From the NCBI RefSeq assembly GCF_023065955.2, contig NW_026623078.1, forward strand, positions 9,992,199 to 10,056,198: a stretch of 64,000 nucleotides of DNA, written 5' to 3'. Under the pieces are notes generated by a model. That model made no database searches and had not been told where the DNA came from. It worked only from the letters and a program-made list of their open reading frames with translations. The translations under genes and the position numbers were made by a program. Source of the DNA: Ursus arctos. Its lineage: Eukaryota; Chordata; Mammalia; Carnivora; Ursidae. Numbering within the stretch: position 1 is the stretch's first letter; every line of letters starts with the position of its first letter. Below are positions 22,230 to 34,482 of the stretch, piece by piece.

Positions 22230-22415
22230 GGGATGACTGGGTGACTCAGTTAGTTAAGCATCTGCCTTTGGCTCAGGTTGTGATCCTAGGGTCCTGGGAT
22301 TGAGTGCAAGTCCAGCTCCCTGCTCAGGTGGGAGCCTGCTTCTCTCTCTGCCCCTCCCACCCCCCAAGCTCACGCTCTCACTCTCTCTGAAATAAATAAA
22401 ATCTTAAAAAAAAAA
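22230..22415 (+). mobile_element. CAN SINE, older type
   Basis: Sense SINE (GGGATGACTGGGTGACTCAG) flanked by AAAGTTCCAAT at 22217-22227 and 22416-22426. CpG decay marks it as older than the copies at 1 and 16829. Confidence 0.94.
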
Positions 22416-22426
22416 AAAGTTCCAAT

Positions 22427-23084
22427 CATTTGATGCTATTGAAATCTAAAGATTTTTATTTTCAAAGTGATCTGAATAAAAAAAATATTAAAGTTCACAT
22501 GGACCTTGTTCCGATGCCCTTCAATGAACCTCAGGGGGCCTTCTGCTTTCCTAGTGAGATTTTTCATTAACATTCCTCACCACATTGGCTCTGAATTCAG
22601 CTTGTCCCATTATGATGTGATCTCCATCCTGATGGCCCCCGCAGGCCCCAGTTCCTCGAAGCCATCACAGTAACATGACAGCTTTCCTTCCATCAAGGTC
22701 TTCTCAGACACACTGAAATTGAGCAACCCTTAGCCTTAGGCGTTATCTTGGCAATCGCCATACCTTCTGGAAATGCTTTTTTTGAGGTAATAGATGTCCA
22801 CTTTCCATGTCTTCTAAAAAAAATTTTTTTTCCTGAAATTCACATTCTTATTTAAAAAAATTCAAGTGTGCACTGCCACAGAGATCAGGAACAGAAATCA
22901 CATGGAAGCACAGAACCCCAGGTCACCAACAATCACACCACTAGTCCACATATTCTGATCACTGAGATGTGGCTTATGAGGGCTTTAATCACGAGCAGAA
23001 GTGATGATGGCTACTTTTCTATCTAGGGTCATCTTGGTGCAACATGCCTGGTTACTGTCCCAATCTTTAAACTAAAATTAAATA
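22427..23084. other. Unassigned stretch
   Basis: No gene or recognised repeat. The GC-richer part at 22500-22780 has no long frame and no clear splice pair. Confidence 0.45.
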
Positions 23085-23461
23085 CCGTCTGTTATTGCAA
23101 AATTCATATGTTGAAGCCTTAACTCCCAGTACCTGAGACTGTGACTGAATTTGGAGAAGGGGTCTTTAAGGAGGTAATTAAGTTAAAATGAGGCCCTTAG
23201 AGTGGGTCCTAATCTTCTATGACTAGTGTCTTCAGAAGAGAAAATGAGGACACAGACATGTGCAGAGGGAAGACCATCTGAGGACACAGGTAAAAGATGA
23301 CCATACACAAACCAAGGAGAGGGGCCTCAGAAAAAACAAACCCTACTGGCACCTTGCTCTTGGACTTGTGACCCCCAGAACTGTGAGAAAATAAATGTCT
23401 GTTGTTTAAGCCTCCCAGTCTGTGGTCCTTTGTTATGGAAGCTCTAGCAAAGTAATATAGC
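23085..23461 (+). mobile_element. MaLR-type LTR (MST/MLT1-like), sense
   Basis: Solo LTR with MaLR hallmarks in order: AAATTCATATGTTGAAGCCT (23100), GGAGGTAATTAAGTT (23170), a GAGGACACAG stretch, GGCACCTTGCTCTTGGACTT (23349) and the end AACTGTGAGAAAATAAATG followed by TTGTTATGGAAGCTC. MaLR LTRs are non-autonomous ERVL-related elements. No internal region is seen. Confidence 0.85.
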
Positions 23462-24269
23462 CTCTCAGTAGCTAAACAGGGCCTAGCCTTACAGCTCAGA
23501 TTCGCAGAGGTCTCCTGGCATGTTTCTGCTTTACTTTCTCCTTAAGCGTACTGGGGCTATCTTACTGCAAAGTGGCTGTGCTTGGTTTATTGGTGGCTCT
23601 GCCTGAGATTTGTTGATGACCAGGCAGCAACACAAATGTTACAGAGAATCTTATGTAGATCTGAACGCTCATATTTTCATATCTGATTTTTGTCGTCAAA
23701 ATTTGTTTCCCCAATTAAATGATTCAATCAATATTCCCAAAAATTCACATTGTAAACTTTAAATAAGCACATTTTTTTGGACACAAACCTTTCCAGGCCA
23801 GTGAAAAAGATCCCAAACAAATCTCTTTCCCCATAATAATTTTTTACTTCTATATTAAACTTTACTTTTTCTAAAATCATATCACGTTTTTTGTTTTTGT
23901 TTTTTTCTTTTACAGCCAGACATTGCTTCTTCTTTGTGCTTGCAAGTCAGTATCACATGCTCTGCTTTTTGCTGAGCTGGCCCTAGGTTTGTATTGATTC
24001 CCTTTAGGGTTTCCTTGGAATTTAATCTTTCAACTTTGCACTTTTATTACTACACTTTCCCGCATCATTTGGAGGAATGTTCCTGTCTACCTATGATCTT
24101 TCTTCAGTGACTTCAATTCAGGAGAAATTGGTATAAGTTGATGCTCTCCAAAAAAAAAAAAGTTAATGCTCTCCATTAATTTCTCAGAATCTCTCCACCT
24201 GCTCCCATTGTTCTACTCTAGAATTCAGACTAAAATATTTTTTAATTTTATTCTAACAAAATACCTAAG
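23462..24269. other. Unassigned stretch
   Basis: No gene recognised. T-rich runs at 23890-23910 and an A-run at 24151-24161 are low-complexity only. Confidence 0.45.
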
Positions 24270-24465
24270 TATTTGTTTGGCATTAACCATGATTCTGGCA
24301 CTGTGATAAATACTATGATAGGTATGATTATTCCCTATTTTCCTGATGAGGAAACCAAGACTTAGAAATTGAATAATTTTTCAAAGTTCATATAAGTATT
24401 AAGAGTTGGAAATAATATATAAATACAGCTCTGCCTGGTTTGATAATTAAGCTTAAAGCACTTAA
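24270..24465 (-). mobile_element. MIR SINE, antisense
   Basis: Ancient tRNA-derived MIR recognised from CTGATGAGGAAACCAAGACT (24342) followed by an acquired AT-rich head region (CTCTGCCTGGTTTGA at 24430). The ends are approximate. Confidence 0.7.
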
Positions 24466-24535
24466 GTAGATTCCTTTTAAAGATTCTTAATCTTGGATTC
24501 TGTATACTCTAAAAATATGATATATAATTCTCTCT

Positions 24536-24754
24536 TTTTTAAGATTTATCTATTTATTTGAAAGAGAGAGAGAGAAAGCATGTGCACGAGAGCTGGGGGG
24601 GGGGGGGGCAGAGGGTGATGTAGGGAGAGAATCCCAAGCCGACTCTCTGCTGAGCAGGGAGGCCAACACAGGGCTCAATCTCATAATCCTGAAATCATGA
24701 CCTGAGCTGAAATCAAGAGTCAGATGCTTGACCGATTGAGCCACCTAGGCACCT
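24536..24754 (-). mobile_element. CAN SINE, antisense
   Basis: Antisense SINE (TTTTTTAAGATTTATCTATT through GAGCCACCTAGGCACC) with a G-homopolymer of about 15 bases at 24595-24609. The flanks TGATATATAATTCT and TGATATATGTTCTT are likely diverged target duplications. Confidence 0.92.
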
Positions 24755-24769
24755 TGATATATGTTCTTT

Positions 24770-25179
24770 CTTAAAGAACTTTTTTTTATAAAATAAATCC
24801 ATTGTAATTTGTACAAAATATGAGTGAAAACATAAACGTAAGTTGATGTCTCACTAAGCATCTCTCTCTATCCCTCACTCTCTTTTGTTTAAGGAAGATC
24901 TGAGCTTCTGGTGGATACTTTATATAAATGTACCATATTTCATACAGAAACAACTCTTTTCATTTAACATTTTAACATAACTATTTCCCATTTTCATATG
25001 AACATTTTGAAAATATTCACACTGGCTATATAATATTCAATTAAGTGAATAAACTCAAACGTAATTTTAAAATTCCCGTATCCACTAGATATGATTCTTG
25101 TTTTTGTACATTAGTAGATTCCTGTTCTTATCCTTATAATTAATGAAGTCAGTAAAGTAGCTTTGAAGTAAAGTTTAAA
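24770..25179. other. Unassigned stretch
   Basis: AT-rich, no gene. May be decayed L1 3' UTR continuous with the next feature. Confidence 0.4.
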
Positions 25180-25880
25180 TTTTATAATAGGTTTTGATTT
25201 ACAGACAAATTGGAGAGATACTACAATTTTCATATATTCCATACCCAGTTTCCTTTATTATTCAAATCTTACATTAATAAGTTACATTTGTCACAATTGG
25301 TGAATAAATCTTGATACATTATTATTAAGTAAATTCCATACTTTATTCAGATTTCCTTAGTTTGCATAAGATTTATTTTTTTCTCCCCCCCCCCCAGGAT
25401 CCCATCTGACATCCCACATTACATTTAGTCATCATATCATTTCATGTTCCTTTTGACAGTAACAGTTCATCACACTTTACTTGTTTCTGACAGTTTTGAA
25501 AAGTGTTGCCAGGTTTTTGCACAATGTTCCTCAATTGAGATTTATCTGCTTTTCCTATTAGTAAACTGAGGTTATAAATTTTGGGACTGAAGACCATTTT
25601 TATCACATCTTTCTGGAGAACATACTATCAGTATGACTTATCCTATTGATGTTGACCTATTCACCTGCCTGAGGTTGTTTGCCAAGTATCTCCACTGTGA
25701 AGTTATTCTTTTTCACCTTTCCATAATGGACACTTGGGAAGGAAGTCACTGTATGTAGCCCACACTTAAGGATGGGGAGTTGTAGTCAACCTTATTAAGG
25801 ACAGAGTACCTATGTAAAGTATTTGGAATTATTCTGCACTGGAGATTTGTCCCAGGTTTGTCCATTGGGAGATCTTTTAG
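25180..25880 (-). mobile_element. Old L1M 3' UTR, antisense
   Basis: Resembles the antisense 3' UTR of L1MC/ME elements: GACAAATTGGAGAGATACTA (25204), CACATTACATTTAGTCAT (25414), GACAGTTTTGAAAAGTGTTG (25488), CTCCACTGTGAAGTTATTCT (25690). A C-homopolymer of 11 lies at 25386-25396. Confidence 0.65.
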
Positions 25881-25913
25881 TTGACTCCTTTGTCCCTTTT
25901 ACACACTCCCTCA

Positions 25914-25916
<3 letters not shown>

Positions 25917-25952
<36 letters not shown>
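25917..25952. repeat. (TG)n microsatellite
   Basis: About 18 uninterrupted TG units, likely polymorphic in length. Confidence 0.97.
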
Positions 25953-25953
<1 letters not shown>

Positions 25954-26213
25954 CCACTTTTTTTGTGACACTAGGAGATGCTTCAAGCTCATCTTATATA
26001 TTCATTTCAACAGAGAGTAAGGTCGCAAAGCTGACTGTAAAGCACCGGTGTCAGTTCAGGGCAACTTTTCTGAAACTGAAAATATCCCAGATAGCCACAG
26101 CTTTAGAACCTTCTCGAAATGTGGCCTCTGCCCTCTGCTCTGATAGGTCAGAGAAGCATAAAACATGCTCACTACCACTGTTGCATTTCCACATTATAAT
26201 GATTCCAGATCAC

Positions 26214-26691
26214 TGACAATGCCTTGAAAGTCAAAGTCTTGTGGTGCGACAATTAATAAAGGGAAACCACGCTAAAGTGGACTTGGGAGGCTAAAAGGGG
26301 TGGCTGGAGGGGGAGCGGCACCATTCAGCATCAAGGTTACAGAAGAAAGTGTCAGTCACAGACTCCAACAGGAAAGAATCATCCATTACAGGTTACAAAC
26401 AGAAAAGATGTACACTGCATCTCCTACAAGAAATCCACGAATCCTGCAACCCAGCCAATGAGAAACAGACATCACCCTGAACTTTTACTTTTCTCCAACA
26501 GACTTTCATTCAAAACAACCCCACCCAACTTCCTCCTTTTCCATAAAATAAGGTTCCTCTCCTTTATTTGTTGGACTTGCCTTTGGTTTTGCCATAGCTT
26601 GTGTGTCCTGAATTGCAATTCTCCCTTATTCCTGAATAAATCCATTTTTTTTCTGGGAAAATAACTGACAGTTTTATTTTTAAGCTTATCA
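26214..26691 (+). mobile_element. ERVL-type LTR (MER21-like), sense
   Basis: LTR recognised from CCAGCCAATGAGAAACAGAC (26452), a TATA-like CATAAAATAAGG (26542), GAATTGCAATTCTCCC (26610) and the polyadenylation signal AATAAA at 26635-26640. The 3' edge ends in CA before a primer-site-like sequence. The 5' edge is approximate. No internal coding sequence follows. Confidence 0.6.
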
Positions 26692-26692
26692 G

Positions 26693-26706
26693 TGGTGACA
26701 GAAGTG
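26693..26706 (+). other. tRNA-Leu-type primer binding site remnant
   Basis: TGGTGACAGAAGTG directly follows the LTR end. ERVL elements typically use a tRNA-Leu primer with a site of this type, so this is probably the first bases of a lost internal region. Confidence 0.5.
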
Positions 26707-27605
26707 TATTCAGGAGTGTTCTACTTTGGGGTGAATCAATGCCGTCCTGTATTAATATGCTGCAGCAGCATTTGCAAGTTTCACACAGTTCAGAACCTTC
26801 TGGGTGAGAAAGCCACACCTAAAAATAGGCTTTTATAGCATGTCTGTGGGCCAAGCAAACACTGCCCTTCCTGCTTCCTTTACTGACCAACTCTTGAGCT
26901 GGTGGGTATTTAATAGCAGGAAATCTACACTCAGTTTAGTATAAAATGAGTAACAAATGTTACCTTTTAGTGCTTGTTTCCTAAGAGAAAAGTGAGACTT
27001 TTGCAAAAACAGACAAGCAGACAATTTTCTCCAAGGTGCCTGATAACCATGTGATCCTCGTACAGAGTGACTTTGGGCTACCAGTTTGGGTTTCTCCAGC
27101 CCATGAAAGGTATTTGAAAAATGGGCTAATGGATGTTGAATTAAATTAAATATCACTAAAGATAAAAAGAATAACATAATTCTTGAAGACAGAAATTTCT
27201 GATAGTGACTGTGTAAGGTAGGAATTTGTTTTTCTCAACTCTCCATCTCTCCCTAATGTCCTGGAAAAGACAAGTTTGGGGGGAAGTCCCCTCCAATCAG
27301 TTGTGTCTTCCTGAGAAATGACACATAAGGAAAGCTGTTACACAAATGCTTTGGCTTCTTTAAAATTCATACATTTTATCTGTGGGAAAAGGTCTTTCAA
27401 CTGAAGAGTTGTTAGTATCATTTCAAACTCTAAAATTGGAAGTGTCCTCAAAAATGTTTTAAAGTTTAAATATAAAATAACTATAGTAAAAGTATTATTT
27501 AAACTTTAAAAATAGAAAATAATCCATTGGCTAAGGAGTTAAAATTGTGGTCTCTCTCCCACTTTAATGATCCTTTTCTTTCCTTTTGTTTCTGGTCCTT
27601 ACCAG
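26707..27605. other. Unassigned stretch with an AT-rich inverted repeat
   Basis: No gene recognised. A perfect 16-bp inverted repeat lies at 27457-27472 and 27496-27511. The 114-codon minus frame at 26833-27177 has no recognised domain. Confidence 0.45.
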
Positions 27606-27825
27606 GGAGAGATCTGGTGTGGGGAGACTGGGAGAGGATGCGGAGAGTGCAGCCAGGCCAGCTGTGAACTTACCCCAGCTGAGGACCAGGAGGAAGCAGA
27701 AAGCACAGTGTGTCCCTCTGAAAGGTCTAGTATTCCCTTCCCTCTCATAGGGGATCCGAACATCTGGTGTGCCTTCTTCGGCTCAAAGGTGGCGCGGGGC
27801 GTTGTGTCTGCTTACATCCTCAATT
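27606..27825 (+). other. Candidate exon-like block (unproven)
   Basis: A long pyrimidine tract ending TTACCAG (27599-27605) precedes a GC-richer block. The block is open in one frame from 27567 to 27929 and is followed by a possible donor (GTAAGC at 27826). No protein family is recognised. It could equally be unrecognised repeat sequence. Confidence 0.2.
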
Positions 27826-27937
27826 GTAAGCATGTTATTGATATTTCCGAGGTATCTAGAAACTTCATTCTTGAATTGTTTACAAATAGAATTTTAAGCT
27901 ACCTATCCCCAAAAAGCTATTTATTCTGAAGAAATTA

Positions 27938-28135
27938 TTTTTTTTTAAGATTTTTTATTTATTTATTTGACAGAGATAGACAGCCAGTGAGAGAGGGAAC
28001 ACAAGCAGGGGGAGTGGGAGAGGAAGAAGCAGGTTCCCAGCGGAGGAGCCTGATGTGGGACTTGATCCCAGAACGCCAGGATCACGCCCTGAGCCAAAGG
28101 CAGACGCCTAAGGACTGCATTACCCAGGCGCCCCA
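27938..28135 (-). mobile_element. CAN SINE, antisense, young type
   Basis: Antisense SINE ending TTACCCAGGCGCCCCA with near-exact flanks TCTGAAGAAATTA (27925-27937) and TCTGAAGCAATTA (28136-28148). Confidence 0.96.
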
Positions 28136-28148
28136 TCTGAAGCAATTA

Positions 28149-30000
28149 TCTTAACTTTGAAGATTACATGTAAAATTTATATTTTATTCTCAGGCTGACC
28201 ATGGAAAATGTACATCTCATAAGCTATTTATGGAGGAACAATAATAGGTTAAATGAAATTATCAGATGTTTAAAGATTGCTTTTTTCACCTGATACATAA
28301 GTTTTATTTTTACTTCACCTTAACTGTGAAATATGTTGACTGTCTTTTACCACACTACCTTGACAACCACTAAGACCACTTAGTGCAAGTTGTCACCCTG
28401 TGACACCCAAGAGCTGAGGTTACTAGTTTTCTGGCATGTTTTACTGACAGTACACACATTATTTATCAGTCAGTACAACTGACACACATTCAAAGTACTG
28501 GGGAAAGTTGATTGTGCTTTTGTTGACAAGATAGATTACCCATGCTAAGCTTGAAATTTTTAATTATGCGTGATTAAATGCAGTTCCCTTCTTTGTAATT
28601 TGCATGTTTATACCCTTTCAGAGTTAAAAGAATATGTATGTGTATATATAGCAACAGGAGAGAGAACTACTGATGCAAGTAAGAAACCCAATGGAATACA
28701 CTATGAGTTACACATTTAATAGCAAACATTAGACTCCTCTGTTTAATATACAAACTATTTCATATTAAAAATGATACCTTCTGTTCAAAATGTGTCTGCT
28801 GTAGTGACTGCAGTTTTCAAACATAGTGGAAAACCAGCTAATATCTACTGTCTACTTTATAGTTTAGAGTGTGGTGAGGTAGATGCTTGCTTTCCCTATG
28901 ATGACCTTTCATGATATGATAGTTCATTCCATTTTTTCAGTTACAGAATTTTTCTGCAAAAATTCAACCTCTTTACTAATTCTGAAATTAGACCAGAATC
29001 AAAACTTAAGTTTACATATTAAATGGTAATATGGTATATATAATGGCATGAAAGGTAACCACATGTTCAGAAAAATAAAATATAAAATTCTGATTCTTCT
29101 TTAAATTAGGATTTTAAATCAATGGAAATTGATTTAAATCAATGGAAATAAATAACATTTGCTTATATCTAATGCAATTCAGGGTATGTCTCTGTTTAGA
29201 GATATATGTAGACAGAGAAGACAGAATACCAAAGAGAAATGAGTATTAGTCTCATACTGAGCAGAAAAAATACACATTCCCTAAGTTTGGTTTCTGCTTT
29301 AGAAACGTGTGCTATGTAGCATTTCCAGTAACTTATTGAAGAAGTCACTTTGTGAAAATTACTCTCTGGCTCTGACTTCCCCAATTTGGGGATTTTCTGT
29401 AACTCAGTCTTACTGCACTTTGTTTCTTACCCACTATGCATAGGGAGTACTCAATACCCAGTCTCTACTCAGCTCACAAGGATATGGTGAGGGTCAAAGT
29501 GATTTGGACCTCATTGTATTTGTACATGTTTATTGTTTTCAACGCTTTGAAAATTGGATCAGCATGGAAGAGATGGCTCACATTCTTGTGTATAAACTGA
29601 ACCTGTTCTTAGGAATATTCACACCAAATGAGAAGAAATGGTGGGTTTGCCACGGCTGGTGGAGGAGACCAATTTTGCCAGCTGGGTAATGAGGAAAGTG
29701 GGGCTCTGTGGCAGCATGCATTGGACAGCAAGACACACATGGAAATGGCAGTTCTGCTCTAGCTTTGCAAAAACAGTGTCTTCAAACACCTATCAGGACT
29801 TCTTTACTGAGATAATCTATTTACCACAGTGTAGATGTTATGATTAGCGTATAGTAAATTAGGTTCTTAATGGGAGTTTGTGAACATAGATAAGAAAAAA
29901 ATTTGTCTTCAGTTTCACTGACTTCTAATTGATATTTAGCAGTTTCTTCAATTATGAATGTAGATAAAAACAAAGTAGCTTTGGACATACCAATAGAACC
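28149..30000. other. Unassigned stretch
   Basis: No gene or RNA recognised over about 1.85 kb. A local direct repeat TTTAAATCAATGGAAAT occurs twice around 29112-29149. Open frames stay under 75 codons and have no motif. Confidence 0.5.
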
Positions 30001-30007
30001 CATAGCC

Positions 30008-30208
30008 CTGGGGCACCTAGGTGGTTCAGACAGTTAAGCCACCAACTCTTGATTTCAGCTCAGGTCCTTATCTCAGGGTCCTGGTATTGGGTCCTGTGTC
30101 AGGCTCCACACTCAGCAGGAGTCTGCTTGTCCTGCTCCCTCTGCTCCTCCTCCTGCTCATGCTCTCTCTCTCTCCAATAAATAAATAAAATCTTAAAAAA
30201 ATAATAAT
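30008..30208 (+). mobile_element. CAN SINE, older type
   Basis: Sense SINE (TGGGGCACCTAGGTGGTTCA) flanked by CCATAGC at about 30000-30006 and 30209-30215. Confidence 0.94.
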
Positions 30209-30215
30209 CCATAGC

Positions 30216-30499
30216 TATTTTAAATATTTTAATATTTAAACACAATTGTTACAGATAACTCAAAAATATTGTTTTGCTTATCAGTATAATCATGGTATTT
30301 ATTAAATTAAGTGGTCTTTATTAAGTCATGGTACTGATTCGTCCCACTGCTAGGTCTTAATTAATGTGATTAATATAATTTATAATCATATTTCGATATA
30401 ACTTGTTTTCTTTGTGCTTGTATGTATTTTACTTCATGTATTTATATGATTCTTCTGAGAGGAGTTAATAGGCTCATTTTGCCAAAGAAAAACAGAGCA
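30216..30499. other. Unassigned AT-rich stretch
   Basis: No feature recognised. Confidence 0.4.
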
Positions 30500-30910
30500 A
30501 AGTAAAAGAACTTTTATTGTGCCGTGGTTTTCAGTGGCAGGGCAGAAAGTAAGGCTGTTGAAGGCATTTTTCCCATTTTAGTTTCCTGAAACTCTGACAT
30601 CCCTCAGGAGATAAGCCTAAAAGAGAGGTAGTAGAGACAGAGATAGGATGGGAAAGAAAGAGGTTTTATTACAGCAAGGACCAGGCTTTGCTAGATGATG
30701 CCCTGCAGGAAGTTGGCAGGTCCTCTGAAGACTGGTTTAAGATGAGGTTTATCCAGAAAAGTTGTACCCCGGCACGGGGGCTCCCAGAATATATAAAGAT
30801 GACAAATCCAGATTGACATGGGACAGTGGAGCCCCTAACTTCAAAGGAATATACGGACTTGGCCAGAAGCGACTGTGATGGATTACAGCCCATACCCTTG
30901 TTTTCTGTAC
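30500..30910 (-). mobile_element. LTR-like sequence, antisense (family unknown)
   Basis: On the minus strand this has a TATA-like CTTTATATATTCTGG near 30800 and an AATAAAAC signal near 30670, spaced and ordered as in an LTR U3-R-U5. No terminal TG...CA or target duplication is resolved, so this is tentative. Confidence 0.35.
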
Positions 30911-33269
30911 TGCTGGGAAAAAAACCCTAATACCTGCTCAGATAATTGTGCAACCTTGAGGAAAGACACGTAGCTCAAAAATGATCATAACTGGATTTAC
31001 TGCCATTGCAGCAATGCTGGCATGGACTCAGATTTATTTTGATCTTAAGAAAAATGAATAGGTATTTACCTACATTCAAGTTTGGAAAGAATCAGCCACG
31101 TTGATTACATTATTATTATACTTATTTTATTTTATAACATTAACATTTTTATCATTATCATTTCGTGAGTATAGGAATTTTATTTCAAGTCCTGACATTT
31201 GGGAAGAATGATGAGGCTTAATTTTTTATAGTTTTTGTAATCTATACTCTGATTTGGAAGATAAGTTTGGGGGGACTACTTCATTATAGAAGGAGGCATT
31301 TCATAGTTAACAATCATAATGACCTCTGAACATGATTTTGTGAATATCAACTTTAACCTTTCATTAACAAATAATTGTAATGTCTGTACTATAGAACACA
31401 CTGGACATTGTTTGAAGCAGCAAAACTACAGCCAAGGACAAGAGGTAGTTCTAAATTCGTAGTGTAACAGGAGGAAGATAGCTGAATGATCATGTAACTT
31501 TAGCTAATGATAAGTGCTGGGAAGTGAGAGGACAGGAGCATAGAACAGACATTGGTGAGTGATTGGTGGGCTATTTTTGTTGGGTGGTGAGGAAAGGCTG
31601 TCTAAGGAATTGGCATTTATTCCAGGACGTGAACACTGAGAGGGAACTAATCACAAGGAAGAGCTCCAGGCTCAGAGACTGGAGGATGCAGAGGCTTCCG
31701 GGAATTAGTGCAGCAGTACAAGGATGGAGATTGTTTCTTAATGTACTGGACAAGAACAAAGAGAATAAAGACTCAAGCAGCCATAGCAAGGATTTTGGCT
31801 TTTCCATGTGACACTACCTGCTTCAAGGAATGTGTTTAACATTTGGTAAAGATCATTTTGGATGCTGTTTTGAGATTGAATGCAGAGTGAACAATAGGTG
31901 CTCAAGACGACAGACGCTTGGGCCATGTTAACAACAAAAAGAGGGAAAAGGTGGACAAATAGAGATATGTTTTGTAGGTTGCTCTAACAGGGCTTGTTGG
32001 AGAAAGGAATTTAGGAGAAAAGATAGAGTAATTGTATAATTTGCTTTCCAAACCAGAATGCTTTTGAGAGTAAAAGGGAGTGATTAGTAATAAGCCAGGA
32101 CAAGAGATGTTAGCCAGGACTGTCCTGAATTAATCAGGACATATATTTACCCCAGATTTAAGGAAGAAGACTGGAACTGAGGTTTTGGCTTTGGTGACAA
32201 TGTAGAAAGTGTTGTGCTTATTAGGAGGAACAGCAAAGCCCATGGCAGAACAAATTTGGGAGAAGAAATCAACTGGTCCCTATTAGATGTTAAATCTTAG
32301 AAACCTAATTTTCTTTTTTAATTATTAGAATCTAAGTAAGAAGTTAAGAGTTAAAATACCCCTTAAAATACCATGTGAAGCTTTGCTAAATTTTGTTCAT
32401 TAATTTTCTAAAACAAGTAGGCTGCACTTCATAATATTATATTCCAAATTTTCTGGAGAAAAAAAAATCAGTGAACCAATTTATTTCATAAGAGGTTTTG
32501 TTAAGAAACTGATGTCAACATCAAATGTTATCATCAAATATGTCAAACTGTTTCCTTTATGCTATTCTATTCCTTTATAATTTGTTTACATAGGCCTGGG
32601 CTCATCATGTCAAAATCAAAATAATGAGAGCAAAGTATAATGACTCTTAAGATTGAATTTTTTTTTGACACTCCTATGATACTTGTAAACCCTTTCAATA
32701 GTAGCACTTATCTTTTGAAGATAATTAGTCACATCTACTCTTCAAGAGATGGGCATAGAACTAAGAAAAATGTACCCAATCAAGAAAAGAGAATGTATTT
32801 TTTGCTTAATACACTTTACTATGAATTGAGCACAAAAATTTTAGAGTAAGACTGCATTATGTCCTGTGACAATGGTTTCCAAATCTGGGCTGCACATCCC
32901 AGGGATACACAAAATGATTATTTGTTATAGGAAATATATGTATATTACTTCTACCTATCTGTAAACCTTTTATTATCAGCAAAATATAGTGGCACAGTAG
33001 TACATTTATAAGATAGAAACATACAAAATTAATGCTCAGGAAATATTTTATTGATACAACTATCAGAAATGTATGGGGGAGGGGCACTGTCATACGGCAT
33101 CAATGATAATAGAACATATTCTCACCCATTTGGACTTTTTACCTGAGGGAGTGGGCTCTGAATTTGGCCAGTCACTTGACATTTATCTGGGCTCACACCC
33201 ACCCTAAAAATTTCTAGGGTGCTGAGTGTTTCCTGTTCTCACCTAGGGAAAAGTCCCAAATCTGACTGG
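30911..33269. other. Largely unassigned stretch
   Basis: No gene recognised. 31540-31990 resembles an ancient dispersed mammalian repeat that I cannot name (GGATTTTGGCTTTTCCATGT, then AAAGATCATTTTGGATGCTG). The remainder appears unique. The 82-codon frame at 31563-31811 lies in that repeat. Confidence 0.45.
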
Positions 33270-33385
33270 CCAAGAATTTGTCACATGACCTTAACCAAAT
33301 CACTTTTTATATCTTAATCTCCTTATCTGTGAAACCAGAAGTTTGGAATTAATACCTGGTTGAATTAAAGCATGAGTGAATAAAA
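33270..33385 (+). mobile_element. MIR SINE, sense
   Basis: TTGTCACATGACCTTAACCA (33278) followed by AATCTCCTTATCTGTGAAAC (33316) matches the MIR core in order. Ends approximate. Confidence 0.72.
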
Positions 33386-33910
33386 GATGACCATAAGAAT
33401 GAAAGTTGTACTTAGGTCCCATCTAGGAGAGAGAATTTTTCCTCTATCCTGAAGATCTTTTAGCTAGACTAAGAATTATATCAATATGAGACATATTAAC
33501 AGGAGAAAAACACCAGTCTTATTACATGCAGACAGAGGTCCAATTATGAAAATGAGACCTAAAGAAATGACCAAGGAAGGCAGTTTTTATTCATTTTAGA
33601 AAAGAAGACAAAATTTCTGAGGAACGAACAGGACAAAGAAAATGGATATTTGGGATCCTTAATTTGTAAAGAATTTGTAATTTAATTTGTAAAGAAGTCT
33701 AAATAGAATTTGGGCTGGGGTAGTAGATTAGGAAAAAAGTAATGAGCTATAAGACAGCTTTCTCGTCTTTTAGTCCCTATGTCTGGGGATACAAGGATGT
33801 ATCACTTCTTAGGACAAGGAGGGTGTTTCTCATGTGGGAGGTTTGTTTCCTGCTTTCAGGAGGACAGAAGAGCATCCTTGCACCAGCTGTTCCTTAAGTA
33901 ATTTTCATTT
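33386..33910. other. Unassigned stretch
   Basis: No gene recognised. A short direct repeat TTAATTTGTAAAGAA occurs at about 33660 and 33682. Confidence 0.4.
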
Positions 33911-33926
33911 AAAATAATCAGTATGC

Positions 33927-34466
33927 CCCCAATGTTTATAGCAGCAGTGTCCGCCATAGCCAAACTAAGGAAAGAGCCCAGATGTCCATCAACAGATGAA
34001 TGGGCAAAGAAGATGTGGGATAGATACACAACAGAATGTTACTCAGCCATCACAAAAATGAAATTTTGCCATTTACAATTATGTGGATGGCACTAGAGGG
34101 TATTATGCTAAATGAAATCAGTCAATCAGAGAAAGACAATTATCAGATGATCTCACTGATATGTGGAATTTAAGAAACAAAGAAGGATCATAGGGGAAGA
34201 GAGGAAAAAATAAAACATGACAAAAGCAGAGAGGGAGACAAACCATAGGAGACTCTTACTCATAGGAAACAAACTGAGGGTTGCTGGGGAGGGAGAGGGG
34301 GGATGGGGTAAGTAGGTGATGGACATAAGGAGCGCATGTGATGTGATGTGATGTGATGAGGACTGGGTATTATATAAGACTGATGAATCACAGACCTGTA
34401 CCCCTGAAACCAATAATACATTACACGTTAATTAATTGAATTAAAATTAAAAATGTTTAAAAAAAT
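33927..34466 (+). mobile_element. Young carnivore L1, 5'-truncated, with TSD
   Basis: Last part of ORF2 and full 3' UTR of a carnivore L1 in sense: ATGTCCATCAACAGATGAAT (33983), GAATGTTACTCAGCCATCAC, GGGTTGCTGGGGAGG, TGATGTGATGAGGACTGGGT, then an A-rich tail. Flanks AAAATAATCAGTATGC (33911-33926) and AAAATAATGAATATGC (34467-34482) are target duplications. A TGATG repeat lies at 34338-34360. Confidence 0.92.
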
Positions 34467-34482
34467 AAAATAATGAATATGC

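Noticed and set aside
26833..27177. 114-codon minus-strand open frame
   Set aside because: No motif, no neighbouring splice-consistent exons and no unusual composition. Frames of this length are expected by chance in 64 kb.
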